Source: Sansalvadorimonas sp965243775
GTDB taxonomy: Bacteria; Pseudomonadota; Gammaproteobacteria; Pseudomonadales; Endozoicomonadaceae
Direction of reading: 5' to 3'
Length of the DNA stretch: 64,000 bases
Assembly (NCBI GenBank): GCA_965243775.1
Contig: CBDEWF010000078.1
Coordinates: 115,157-179,156, forward strand
Shown here piece by piece: positions 24,131-32,999 of this stretch. Each line of letters begins with the position of its first letter. The first letter of the stretch is position 1. The notes below the pieces were generated by a model. It searched no databases, was not told where the DNA came from, and saw only the letters and a program-made list of their open reading frames with translations. A program made the translations under genes and the position numbers.

Positions 24131-26278
24131 CTATTTCCTGTCAGCTTTACATGATCGACGCACTCTCTCAATTTCAGCCAGATCCTGCCTGGCTTTCAGA
24201 AGAACAACTCCAATTTTCACTTCACGAACCAGTTGAAAACGACGACTATAACCATGGTAAGCAACCAGCTCATCATTATCGTTTTCCCGCCATAAACCGT
24301 GATGGCCTATTTGGTAAAACCCAGCTTTCTGGGACAAGGGTGGAGTCCATTCTATGCAGACATAACCGGCAGTATTTCCAAACCAGCTGCTGTACCAGTA
24401 AAGACGGGTGTCCCAGCTGTCGTCATCAGCGATAACGTTCCACTCCTCACTGACATCATCATATTTCTCAACTGTTAAAAATGTATTCAGATTGCGTCCA
24501 GCCAGACGGGGGTGTGAAGCAGTGAAACATGTCTGAACAGTCTGCCCGTTCCAGAAGGTATCCGGAACATAAGACAATTGCCTGCCATGATCTCCAAACT
24601 TCCCTTTACAGTTGATAACAGGCGCTTGAATATCCCGGTAGTAAATACTCAGATCTTCAGGCACATCTACAGACAACGAACAGCTTTCTGGCGCTGCCAG
24701 GTTCTCCGCCAGCCTGGTAAAAACCTGCTGATAAGCAGGCAGAGTCCAGCGCCCGTATAGAGTGGCCCCGCCTTCGTAAAGCTGCTCCTGATACTCCTCC
24801 GGAGTTGCGACATAGAAACTGTAATCATTGGCATAGCCGGCCAGCAGCAGGTGCTCCAGTCCGGTTTTGGCAACGGCTCCCACACTTTGTTTCAAGCGCC
24901 TGCCCGCTACTATTGTGAACTCGGCAGGAACCCCCAGCAGTCCAAGAGGACCGATTTTCATAATAGAAACCGGCATAAGCTGTGGTATCCAGCTGTGATT
25001 AACGGCCTGCGGGGGAATACTGCCTCCCAGGAGACTGCTCAACAGATAATTCAGATATTCATACTTCTGACCTGTCCCCATGCCCAGCACAATCGGCTTG
25101 GGACTATGGCAAAGCTCCAGCTCAGACGTGCGCCCGGTAAAATAGTCACTGATCGTGGTTATTGGCCAGAATCCCTGATTCTGTTTACCCCAGAAAATCC
25201 AGCGCATGGGAAAGGGCCGGCCATCAGGCGTTCCCGCCGCAAAGGCATAACCGGCAGCAGGAGGGCAGGTATCAACGGCTTCTTGAAATCCGGTTAATGA
25301 GGGAGAAACGGTCATCTTCCCGAAATCAACATACTCATGACGCCAGTCCAGTGAACCAGACAATTCTTCATGAGCCGAGTGCATCAGGTGGCTGCCTAAA
25401 ACATACTGACGCTGCCCAATAATACGGGCATTTTCTTCCGGGTTACGTCCAGGACCAGTGCCATCTCCATAAAGGTTGGGTGTCATATCTCCGGCATTGG
25501 TCTGGGGAAAGGCTGCAACAAAGCCCTCTCCCTGTTCCTGCTCCATTAACCAGGCGGCATAACTTTTATTATCCCCACTGACCAGCTTATTGCTCATGGG
25601 AAAAGAAACCCCATGGGTGGCAAACCATCCCAGCATACCGATAGGCTTTTCCCCCTGATCAAAGCGCATCACCAGCATCTCCGGGTCAACAGAAGGCAGA
25701 AGAGCCGCTTCAGGATTTTTCAACCAGGCCTTGATAGAACGGTTGGCACTGGCATTGAATAACTCTCCCCTGTTTATCAGCACCCTCCCTGGAGCCAGAC
25801 TGTCATGGGCCAGTTCAATAGCTTGAACAATACCATTCACCTGAGCTTCCCAGGCATCTCGCTCAAACCCCCGTACCCCCATGGCAAACAGGAAGTGAAA
25901 ACTCTGCCCTCCGGGAGCACTGTGAGAGTGGTCAGCAACAATCAGAACATTACCGGTCTGATAGTGGGAGCCATACCTCAGTTGAAGCCTGCGGATCACC
26001 TCCCTTTTGACATCATCAAAAATCATGGCGGCACTGATAACAACAATGGCAACTCTGGGGCCATCAGCGGACTCAGAAATAATATAAGCCCTGGCCCATA
26101 AACGGTCGTGAAGGCCGGCTGCTACCTGAAAAGTGTCAGTATATCCAAGCATGACGACATCAGCTATTGGCCCGGTGATATCACTTTTACCCACACCCAC
26201 CAGCCAGGAGCCATAAACTTTGGCAGTTACCAAATACAAAGGCAGAAACAAAAGGGAAAGCACCAAGCCTGACCGCAT
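24131..26278 (-). CDS. Neutral/alkaline ceramidase, exported
   Basis: The enzyme hydrolyses ceramide to sphingosine and fatty acid. The start is the ATG at 26278 with a GAGGG Shine-Dalgarno, giving 715 residues. The signal peptide MRSGLVLSLLFLPLYLVTA leads into VGVGKSDITGPIADVVMLGY, the typical ceramidase N-terminus. Zinc and active-site blocks follow: DHSHSAPGG (HTHSGPGG in most members), NRSIKAWLKNP, WFATHGVSFP and FPQTNAGDMTPNL. The C-terminal part (from about 560) looks like the Ig-like domain of the family. Sphingolipids are rare in gammaproteobacteria, so the substrate is likely host-derived ceramide (inference). It is not linked to other lipid genes and is divergent from adhE. Confidence 0.92.
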   Translation of the reverse strand: MRSGLVLSLLFLPLYLVTAKVYGSWLVGVGKSDITGPIADVVMLGYTDTFQVAAGLHDRLWARAYIISESADGPRVAIVVISAAMIFDDVKREVIRRLQLRYGSHYQTGNVLIVADHSHSAPGGQSFHFLFAMGVRGFERDAWEAQVNGIVQAIELAHDSLAPGRVLINRGELFNASANRSIKAWLKNPEAALLPSVDPEMLVMRFDQGEKPIGMLGWFATHGVSFPMSNKLVSGDNKSYAAWLMEQEQGEGFVAAFPQTNAGDMTPNLYGDGTGPGRNPEENARIIGQRQYVLGSHLMHSAHEELSGSLDWRHEYVDFGKMTVSPSLTGFQEAVDTCPPAAGYAFAAGTPDGRPFPMRWIFWGKQNQGFWPITTISDYFTGRTSELELCHSPKPIVLGMGTGQKYEYLNYLLSSLLGGSIPPQAVNHSWIPQLMPVSIMKIGPLGLLGVPAEFTIVAGRRLKQSVGAVAKTGLEHLLLAGYANDYSFYVATPEEYQEQLYEGGATLYGRWTLPAYQQVFTRLAENLAAPESCSLSVDVPEDLSIYYRDIQAPVINCKGKFGDHGRQLSYVPDTFWNGQTVQTCFTASHPRLAGRNLNTFLTVEKYDDVSEEWNVIADDDSWDTRLYWYSSWFGNTAGYVCIEWTPPLSQKAGFYQIGHHGLWRENDNDELVAYHGYSRRFQLVREVKIGVVLLKARQDLAEIERVRRSCKADRK

Positions 26279-26457
26279 ACTTATTCCCTCAGGGCAGAAC
26301 AAAATAGTGGCTCAGTATAGATGGCTATGAAAACTCTTCACGCCTCTCATTATCGCCGCTAACATGGCTGATCTCTCTGCAGGCAGAAACAGCATTTCCT
26401 CGTCTATTCTTTACCTTCCTTCCGGTTAATTCTGTACGCCCCCCGGGGAGACAACCA

Positions 26458-29061
26458 ATGAAACAAGACGACAACCGGCAACTTGACCTAATGATCGAGC
26501 GTGTCCGTGATGCCCAGCAGCAATATGCCCACTTCACCCAAGAGCAGGTTGACGCGATCTTCCGCAGGGCCGCCCTTGCTGCTGCTGATGCCCGGGTCAG
26601 TCTTGCCAAACAGGCAGTTGAAGAGACAGGGATGGGCATAATTGAGGACAAGGTGATCAAGAACCACTTTGCCTCGGAATATATTTACAACAAGTATCGG
26701 GATGATCGCACCTGTGGCATTCTGGAAGAGGATCCAACCTTTGGCATTATCAAGGTCGCTGAACCTATCGGCCTGATCGCTGGTGTAGTGCCAACGACCA
26801 ACCCTACCAGTACGGCAATCTTCAAAGCCCTTCTGGCCCTGAAAACCCGCAACGGGATAATTTTCTCTCCACACCCACGGGCAAAACAGTGTACTGGACA
26901 GGCGGCACAGCTGGTTCTTGATGCTGCCATTGCCGCAGGTGCGCCAAAACATATTATCGGGTGGATAGAGACCCCTTCTGTTGATCTCTCCAACCAGCTG
27001 ATGAAACACCCGGATATCAATCTGATCCTGGCCACCGGTGGCCCAGGCATGGTGCGGGCCGCCTACTCATCCGGTAAGCCTGCCATTGGCGTCGGAGCAG
27101 GCAACACCCCTGTGGTCATTGATGAAACGGCTGATATCAAACAGGCTGTTAACTCCATCCTGATGAGTAAAACTTTTGATAACGGTGTCGTCTGTGCCTC
27201 GGAACAGTCTGTTATTGTTGTTGACTCCATCTACAAGAAGGTCAAGGATCGTTTTCTAAACCATGGCGGCCTGGTGATGAAAAAGACCGATGCTACCAAG
27301 GTTGGCAAGGTTCTTTTGAAAAATGGCAACCTCAATCCGGAGATCGTTGGCCAGCCTGCGGTAAAAATTGCCAGACTGTCTGATATCAAGGTTCCTGAAG
27401 ATACCAAAATTCTAATAGCAGAGGTTTCCGATACAACAGAAACCGAACCTTTTGCCCACGAAAAACTCTCCCCTACCTTGGCTCTCTACAAGGCCCGGGA
27501 CTTTAACAAAGCCATGGAGATAGCCACTGAACTGGTAGCTCTGGGTGGAATCGGGCACACATCGGTGCTCTATACCGACCAGGATCGCCAGCATCAGCGT
27601 ATAGAGGATTACGGTAAAGCTTTGAAAACCGCCCGCATCCTGGTCAATATGCCAGCTTCTCAGGGGGCTATTGGCGATCTCTACAACTTCAAGCTGGCTC
27701 CATCTCTCACCCTTGGCTGCGGTTCCTGGGGAGGTAACTCCATCAGCGAAAACGTAGGCGTCAAACACCTTATCAATGTTAAAACCGTTGCCATGAAACG
27801 TGACAATATGCTGTGGCACAAGCTGCCGGAATCGATCTATTTCAAGCGTGGCTGCCTGCCCGTAGCCTTGGAAGATCTGTCCGGCTGCAAACGTGCAGCC
27901 ATCATTACCGATGCGTTCCTGGCCAGCAGTGGCATGGCCAGCCAGGTGACCTCCTGCCTGCGCCAGCACGGAGTGGCAGTCAGGGTTTTCTCGGAAGTGG
28001 AAGCTGACCCAACCCTTGCCATTGTTCGTAAGGGAGCCGCAATGATGCATGAGTTCAAGCCGGATGCCATTGTCGCCTTTGGTGGTGGCTCGCCAATGGA
28101 CGCCGCCAAAATCATGTGGGTGATGTATGAACATCCGGAGGTTCGATTTGAAGAGCTGGCCCTGCGTTTTATGGATATCCGTAAACGCATTTACCGCTTC
28201 CCGCCTCTGGGAGAAAAAGCAAAGTTTGTAGCCATTCCTACCACGTCAGGAACCGGATCTGAAGTCACTCCCTTTGCCGTGGTCACCGATGAAAAATCCG
28301 GCGTGAAGTACCCACTGGCCGACTATGAGCTAACCCCCGATATCGCTATTATTGATGCCGACCTGGTTCTGAATATGCCAGAGTCACTGACAGCATGGGG
28401 GGGCATAGATGCACTGACCCACGCCCTTGAAGCTTATGTCTCTGTGCTGGCGACATCCTATACCGATGGACACTGCCTGCAGTCAATCAGCATGATCTTC
28501 GAGTGGCTGAGACCAGCCTGTAAAGAAGGTGTCAACTATCCCAGGGCGCGGGAGAAAATGCATAATGCTGCGACGATTGCCGGAATGGCTTTTGCCAACG
28601 CTTTCCTGGGGGTCTGTCACTCCATGGCCCATAAGATCGGCAGCGAATTCAAGGTCGCTCACGGCCTGGCTAACGCCCTGCTGATCAGCTATGTCATCCG
28701 CTACAACGCAACAGATGTTCCGACCAAGATGACGGCATTTCCACAGTATGACCGCCCGGTAGCCAAGTGCCGTTATGCCGCCATTGCTGACCATCTGGGC
28801 CTGGGTGGCCGGGACAATGAAGCCAAAGTGGTCAACCTGATCAAAGCTGTGGAAACTTTGAAACGTGATATCGGCATTCCCTCTTCCATCCAGGAAGCCG
28901 GTGTTCCGGAAGAACCTTTCCTTGCCAGGCTGGATGAGTTGTCCACAGCGGCATTTGACGATCAGTGCACCCCGGCCAACCCCCGTTACCCATTGATTTC
29001 CGAGATCAAGGAGATTCTGCGTCGAGCCTATTATGGAGAAGATCCAACGCAACCGATTTAG
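26458..29061 (+). CDS. adhE: Bifunctional acetaldehyde-CoA/alcohol dehydrogenase
   Basis: AdhE converts acetyl-CoA to ethanol by way of acetaldehyde, using two NADH, in fermentation. The 867-residue protein fuses an aldehyde dehydrogenase (residues about 1-440, with VVPTTNPTSTAIFKAL and the catalytic cysteine in NGVVCASEQSV) to an iron-dependent alcohol dehydrogenase. The second domain shows FGGGSPMDAAKIMW for NAD, TTSGTGSEVTPF, and the iron-site signature GVCHSMAHKIGSEFKVAHGLANA. The ATG at 26458 overlaps the stop of no other gene; the gene stands alone with its own terminator. Such enzymes form filaments called spirosomes. Presence alongside glpABC suggests real anaerobic growth. Confidence 0.97.
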   Translation: MKQDDNRQLDLMIERVRDAQQQYAHFTQEQVDAIFRRAALAAADARVSLAKQAVEETGMGIIEDKVIKNHFASEYIYNKYRDDRTCGILEEDPTFGIIKVAEPIGLIAGVVPTTNPTSTAIFKALLALKTRNGIIFSPHPRAKQCTGQAAQLVLDAAIAAGAPKHIIGWIETPSVDLSNQLMKHPDINLILATGGPGMVRAAYSSGKPAIGVGAGNTPVVIDETADIKQAVNSILMSKTFDNGVVCASEQSVIVVDSIYKKVKDRFLNHGGLVMKKTDATKVGKVLLKNGNLNPEIVGQPAVKIARLSDIKVPEDTKILIAEVSDTTETEPFAHEKLSPTLALYKARDFNKAMEIATELVALGGIGHTSVLYTDQDRQHQRIEDYGKALKTARILVNMPASQGAIGDLYNFKLAPSLTLGCGSWGGNSISENVGVKHLINVKTVAMKRDNMLWHKLPESIYFKRGCLPVALEDLSGCKRAAIITDAFLASSGMASQVTSCLRQHGVAVRVFSEVEADPTLAIVRKGAAMMHEFKPDAIVAFGGGSPMDAAKIMWVMYEHPEVRFEELALRFMDIRKRIYRFPPLGEKAKFVAIPTTSGTGSEVTPFAVVTDEKSGVKYPLADYELTPDIAIIDADLVLNMPESLTAWGGIDALTHALEAYVSVLATSYTDGHCLQSISMIFEWLRPACKEGVNYPRAREKMHNAATIAGMAFANAFLGVCHSMAHKIGSEFKVAHGLANALLISYVIRYNATDVPTKMTAFPQYDRPVAKCRYAAIADHLGLGGRDNEAKVVNLIKAVETLKRDIGIPSSIQEAGVPEEPFLARLDELSTAAFDDQCTPANPRYPLISEIKEILRRAYYGEDPTQPI

Positions 29062-29083
29062 CCGGTTTTTTCAAATTTGTTTG

Positions 29084-29101
29084 GGCTCCTTAGGAGGAGC
29101 C
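29084..29101 (+). terminator. Hairpin after adhE
   Basis: Stem GGCTCCT / AGGAGCC with a 4-base loop lies 22 bp past the adhE stop. No long T tract follows. Confidence 0.55.
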
Positions 29102-29194
29102 TGAGCCAGCTACGGCCAAAAAGTAGATTCCGGAATTATTCCGTATTGCCTCTGTTTTATGTGTCCGGTGGCTGTAACTACTCCAACTGCAACA

Positions 29195-30538
29195 TCATGT
29201 TACGCCCAGCATTTTCTGACATTTTTCTATGTTGAAGTCTACAGAAAAATCCTTCAGTTTTCCCAGAACTTGCCTTACTTCACAAGTCAGATTCATGTCT
29301 TGAATCGTACCACCACATTGGAAAGTGTTGGTTAGAGTCTGTTTAAGGCGATCAGGGCATTCAGTGAACATCTGCAACAAGATAGCTCGCTGCACAGTCT
29401 TGACAAGCTGATCTTCATTTTTACCTGTTACAAGGAAAGTGATGTTTTTGTCTTGAATCATCCTAGCAAGATCGAGGTTCTTTCGTTTAGAGAAAGCAAA
29501 TTGGCTGGCAGTCTCTTTCGTCATTGCCAAAACAACCTTGGAGGGTGCGCTATCCAAAAACTTTTCAAATTTATCTTGAGCGATAACTGAGCCGTGACTC
29601 AACAAAGTACGAGCAGCAACAACACCATCAATTACTATACTTACATCACAATTTAGTTGATCAATAGAACACAGTTGCAGACACGTCAAGATATTACACC
29701 AAGTTGACTGTGTTTGTTGTTGTATCATTTTTTTTGTTTCTAAAGCGATTCGTTGTTCATCACTTTGTGATGCAGGTTTCATATTTGAGAAATTGACAAC
29801 GCCGTCACCACACCAACTGGAGTGGCCAGGCAGTCGTTGCAATTCTGGCATTCGATCCAGAGCCGCCACTTTATCATCTGGGTCTTCGGCACTGCTGAGC
29901 ACCTGCGCTACTGACTTGGCAAACATGGAAGGATCTATTTTCGAACCAGATTTATATTGATAAGCAACCCCCAGGCGTTCAGTTTGGTGCGTACTGGCTG
30001 GAGGGTACGATAATATCAATTTTTCTTGAACCATCTCTCCCTCATCGTAAGTTGGCACTCCTTGATATTGACTAGGAGGATAATAATCCAGTTTATTAAG
30101 GCAAGTTGTTTTCTTTGTTCCCGGCATCACAATAGCTTTCTCTTCTACTTGTAGAGATGGCTGTTGTTTAATGCTTTGCCAGCATTTGTCATACCAAGTC
30201 TTGTCTAATTTCTCAACTCTGCGTTGTTTCAAACCAGCCCATATAGCGTCCTTTAGACTGGAATGCCTGTTTTTCATCTTTGGTTCTAAATCTTCCATAA
30301 CCTGAATGACTTCGTTTACAGATAGATTCTTAACTCCTTCAAGTCCATCAACATTAATTTTATTCCTTAAGGCAATACCCCGAAACAATGAAGGATAGGA
30401 TGCTCTCAATTTGAAAACCAAATGATTTGCAAAACGGGCGTATTTTGAAGGAGGAGGCTGAACATCTGATGCTTGCGTCAGCCTGGCAGTCGCAGCAGCT
30501 TGATGGGTTCCTTGTGCTTCAAGATTATGAGTATTCAT
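29195..30538 (-). CDS. Cytoplasmic-looking protein of unknown function (447 aa)
   Basis: I do not recognise this family. The ATG at 30538 (MNTHNLEAQGTHQAAATARL) is preferred to a longer frame from 30661, which lacks a ribosome-binding site; the Shine-Dalgarno is weak in either case. There is no signal peptide or membrane segment. The N-terminus is Gln/Ala/Thr-rich and looks disordered. The middle has many Lys/Trp (WAGLKQRRVEKLDKTWYDKCW) and a Pro/Tyr stretch (YYPPSQYQGVPTYDEGE), followed by a Cys-containing helical segment (WCNILTCLQLCSIDQLNCD) and an alpha/beta-looking C-terminal part. Composition is more AT-rich than adhE. Effector-like architecture is possible but unproven. Confidence 0.65.
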   Translation of the reverse strand: MNTHNLEAQGTHQAAATARLTQASDVQPPPSKYARFANHLVFKLRASYPSLFRGIALRNKINVDGLEGVKNLSVNEVIQVMEDLEPKMKNRHSSLKDAIWAGLKQRRVEKLDKTWYDKCWQSIKQQPSLQVEEKAIVMPGTKKTTCLNKLDYYPPSQYQGVPTYDEGEMVQEKLILSYPPASTHQTERLGVAYQYKSGSKIDPSMFAKSVAQVLSSAEDPDDKVAALDRMPELQRLPGHSSWCGDGVVNFSNMKPASQSDEQRIALETKKMIQQQTQSTWCNILTCLQLCSIDQLNCDVSIVIDGVVAARTLLSHGSVIAQDKFEKFLDSAPSKVVLAMTKETASQFAFSKRKNLDLARMIQDKNITFLVTGKNEDQLVKTVQRAILLQMFTECPDRLKQTLTNTFQCGGTIQDMNLTCEVRQVLGKLKDFSVDFNIEKCQKMLGVT

Positions 30539-30797
30539 AGCTTTATTTTCTCTATAAAGTAAGTACCAAAACATCCGTTTGCATTTTGCATATGGTGCAA
30601 ACAGACTATTGGCTTGCACCCCAGGGCCCCAGAAGAGGACTATTCGATTACTGACTACCAATCTATTTATGTGCTTAATAATAAGAATGGCTTATACCCT
30701 TTATTGACAGCGAAAGCGGTTAATTGTTTGATGCATAAATATAAAATGTTAATTTGGATAACAAGGCCGTTATCAGGCTAATACTCATATTTATCAT

Positions 30798-30872
30798 GAA
30801 AAAGCCCTTCACATTTTCATTTTTCAGGGTGGGCATTTTTCCCACAGGGGACAGAGCCAGCACATGGCTGTT
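30798..30872 (-). repeat. Dispersed AAACAGCCATGAG repeat, inverted copy
   Basis: Read on the minus strand it runs AACAGCCATGTGCTGGC, GTGGGAAAAATGCCC, CTGAAAAATGAAAATGTG, AAGGGCTTTTTC. This matches the copy at 16432-16503 block by block. It lies in the 339-bp gap between the unknown gene and alkB-like gene, in which no gene is seen. Confidence 0.7.
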
Positions 30873-30877
30873 GAAGG

Positions 30878-31477
30878 TTAATTAACAGTTCTAATAATAT
30901 TGCGATAGGTCAGGTTGATACGTCCCTGTACAGGCCTGGTTGTTTTTGCCAGCTGATGCTGCCAGTTTTCCTGAACACCTGCCCCCATTAACAATAGAGA
31001 TCCATGCTCCAGATCAAGCATCAGTGTTCTTTTTCTATCGCAGTTGCTGCGTAACCGAAACCGGCGCACAGCCCCCAGACTGATCGAAGCTATAACGGGA
31101 CTGCAGCCAAGCTCTGGTTCATTATCAGCATGCCAGCCATTGCTGTCCTGGCCATTGCGATAATGGTTCAACAGCACAGAGTTAAAGGGATAGCCAAGCT
31201 GGGAAGACAGCTTATTCCGCAAAACCTGGAGTGGATAAATCCATGGTCTGGAAGAAAGCTGCAAACCACTGTATTGATAGCTGGTTCCGGGATCACCATA
31301 CCAGGCCTGCAGACGGGGAAGTTTGTGAAACTTTCCAAATAGACGGATAGAGTCCTGTTGCCAGCTCACCTCATCCAAAAGCTGCCGGTAAAGGTCATCG
31401 GCTTGCCCAGATGCCATCCATCCAGGCCAGTACCACAACCGGCCGGGATCAAGGTCGATAATCTCTGGTTTATCCAC
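30878..31477 (-). CDS. AlkB-type alpha-ketoglutarate-dependent dioxygenase
   Basis: The 199-residue protein carries the Fe(II)/2-oxoglutarate motif of nucleic-acid demethylases. H116 and D118 lie in NHYRNGQDSNGWHADNEPELG, the distal histidine is H174, and R186 and R192 in GRINLTYRNI bind 2-oxoglutarate and the alkylated base site. The NxYxxGxDxxxxHxD pattern is closer to ALKBH2/3-like bacterial AlkB2 than to E. coli AlkB. It oxidatively removes methyl groups such as 1-methyladenine and 3-methylcytosine from DNA. The start is a GTG at 31477, 4 bases after the stop of the upstream gene, so translation is probably coupled. Confidence 0.9.
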   Translation of the reverse strand: MDKPEIIDLDPGRLWYWPGWMASGQADDLYRQLLDEVSWQQDSIRLFGKFHKLPRLQAWYGDPGTSYQYSGLQLSSRPWIYPLQVLRNKLSSQLGYPFNSVLLNHYRNGQDSNGWHADNEPELGCSPVIASISLGAVRRFRLRSNCDRKRTLMLDLEHGSLLLMGAGVQENWQHQLAKTTRPVQGRINLTYRNIIRTVN

Positions 31478-31480
31478 ACC

Positions 31481-31861
31481 CTACCCATTATTTATCTTCG
31501 CAAGACTATCTATTCCCTGGCCTTGTTTTTCAACATCTGCAGCCAGAGACTTCATCTCCTCCAGCTCTTCACCCTCAGCTTCCAAAGCTACAGAATACTC
31601 ATGCTCACGATCGTGGGTTTTCCTTGAGACAATATACCCACAAAACTCCTGAATACGCTGTTTACCAATATGGAATATCAAGCGAAGCCGTTGCCCGGTT
31701 TCAAGGAACTGAAAGCTGGAGAAATCAATACTAAAACCAAGGGTGCGCAACAGTTTTACTTTCCCAAGAGAACGGCGCAGCCCAAGGAGACCGCTCTGGA
31801 CCACTTCCAGCTTGACGGGAAGACGGCCCTGATTTTCTTTTGGATTATCCATGTCGGACAT
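31481..31861 (-). CDS. Small protein, possibly PilZ-like
   Basis: The 126-residue product precedes the AlkB-type gene with a 3-base gap, so the two form an operon. A beta-rich section (LPVKLEVVQSGLLGLRR, then LLRTLGFSIDFSSFQFLETG, LRLIFHIGKQRIQEFCGYIV) vaguely recalls PilZ c-di-GMP-binding barrels. The classic RxxxR and DxSxxG signatures are incomplete, so c-di-GMP binding is doubtful. The C-terminus is an acidic helix (EGEELEEMKSLAADVEKQ). ATG 31861 is chosen; a GTG at 31870 and an ATG at 31852 are alternatives. The function is unknown. Confidence 0.6.
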   Translation of the reverse strand: MSDMDNPKENQGRLPVKLEVVQSGLLGLRRSLGKVKLLRTLGFSIDFSSFQFLETGQRLRLIFHIGKQRIQEFCGYIVSRKTHDREHEYSVALEAEGEELEEMKSLAADVEKQGQGIDSLAKINNG

Positions 31862-32079
31862 AGTACTCACTGAACCAGTACCGCTGAAAAAACTGCGACA
31901 TCATACGACTCCACTAGAGTAATTCCCTGTCCTTCATCAACAAAAACAAGCCATGGCTGAAAATAACAAACAATAAGTACAAAACCACCAGTAACCCCGG
32001 GAACAACCTACCTGCCACTCACACAGCCCATGCAGCCCAGGCAAAAACCAGTGGGTTTATAGAATTAAAACAAAAACAC

Positions 32080-32095
32080 CTGTTTTTATATACAG
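32080..32095. promoter_or_regulatory. LexA box upstream of the yebG-like gene
   Basis: CTGTTTTTATATACAG fits the CTGT-N8-ACAG SOS-box consensus exactly and lies 65 bp before the start codon. In E. coli yebG is an SOS gene, so the site agrees with the gene call. Confidence 0.85.
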
Positions 32096-32160
32096 TGTTT
32101 GTGAAATAATAACCTGACTGGGTAATGAACACCCGTCGTTTTAAAAATTGAGGTACGCCA

Positions 32161-32433
32161 ATGGCTGTTATTCCCATGTGGCAATGTGACCGGGACGGAA
32201 GCATGTTTGCAGATCGTAAAGCCGCAGAAGAGCATGACCGTATGCTGGAACTTGCAGAAAGCCTGGCAAGTTTTCTGCACCACAATATGACTATTGCCGA
32301 TGATGCAGCCGAAGAGATCGGTTTGTTAATGGCCCGCAATAAAGAAGTGCTGGCACGTGCATTTAAAGGCAAACCAGAAATGCTGCTTGAGTTAATAGAA
32401 GATACCCAGACCCATGACACAAATGTTGAATAA
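32161..32433 (+). CDS. yebG: YebG-family DNA-damage-inducible protein
   Basis: The 90-residue protein resembles E. coli YebG in size and layout: a short N-terminal beta part (MAVIPMWQCDRDGSMFADRKAAEEHDRM), then helices (LELAESLASFL, EEIGLLMARNKEVLARAF). The role of YebG is not well defined; it is induced in the SOS response. A perfect LexA box lies 65 bp upstream, which supports both the identity and SOS control. The gene is monocistronic. The call combines modest similarity with the operator. Confidence 0.8.
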   Translation: MAVIPMWQCDRDGSMFADRKAAEEHDRMLELAESLASFLHHNMTIADDAAEEIGLLMARNKEVLARAFKGKPEMLLELIEDTQTHDTNVE

Positions 32434-32999
32434 CTAAAAAAAACAAACAATTTAAATCAATAATAGGCAAAATAGAACATCATTTTGCTTCATTGATTGC
32501 TCTGTTGAAATAAAGTGCACAAACATAAACTGAACTGGCTATCTGAAGATGCCTCCCACTCCAACATCTTTGGATGTTTTCAGGTAAATCCCTGCTTAGC
32601 CGGATGGTGTTTATCATCCGGCATTTTATTATGTGAATAACGCAAAATACATATCAACAACTCGGCATACCGCACCGAAATATTATTAATATTGACGAAG
32701 ATCAATTTATTAATTTCCACATGCTCTACTTACCGAAAGAGAATTTTTAGAGCAGTAGCAGTCATGATCAATAATTTTTTAGAGTTTGCTTTCTTGCATT
32801 CATGGCCTGCCTTAGCAATGGAGAAGCCTTCTGATAAATAGCTTTGAAGACCTGTTTAACATCATTCTGCTGATAAGAGCAAGGTTCAGCGCTGGATACC
32901 CAAACATTATTCAGGCGGATCATCCTATGAATCTGCTAAACCTAAATATTGCCGTCATCAGAGGGAGTATAAAGCACTCCATATTAGGGGACACTCTCA
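32434..32999. other. Intergenic region, 566 bp
   Basis: No gene is seen. The stretch holds a terminator at 32599-32629 and is otherwise AT-rich. A small hairpin GGAGT / ACTCC at 32964-32980 lies just before the next gene. Confidence 0.5.
32599..32629 (+). terminator. Terminator in the yebG-DUF819 gap
   Basis: A perfect 8-bp stem GCCGGATG / CATCCGGC with an 8-base loop is followed by ATTTTATT. It lies 165 bp past yebG. Confidence 0.7.
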
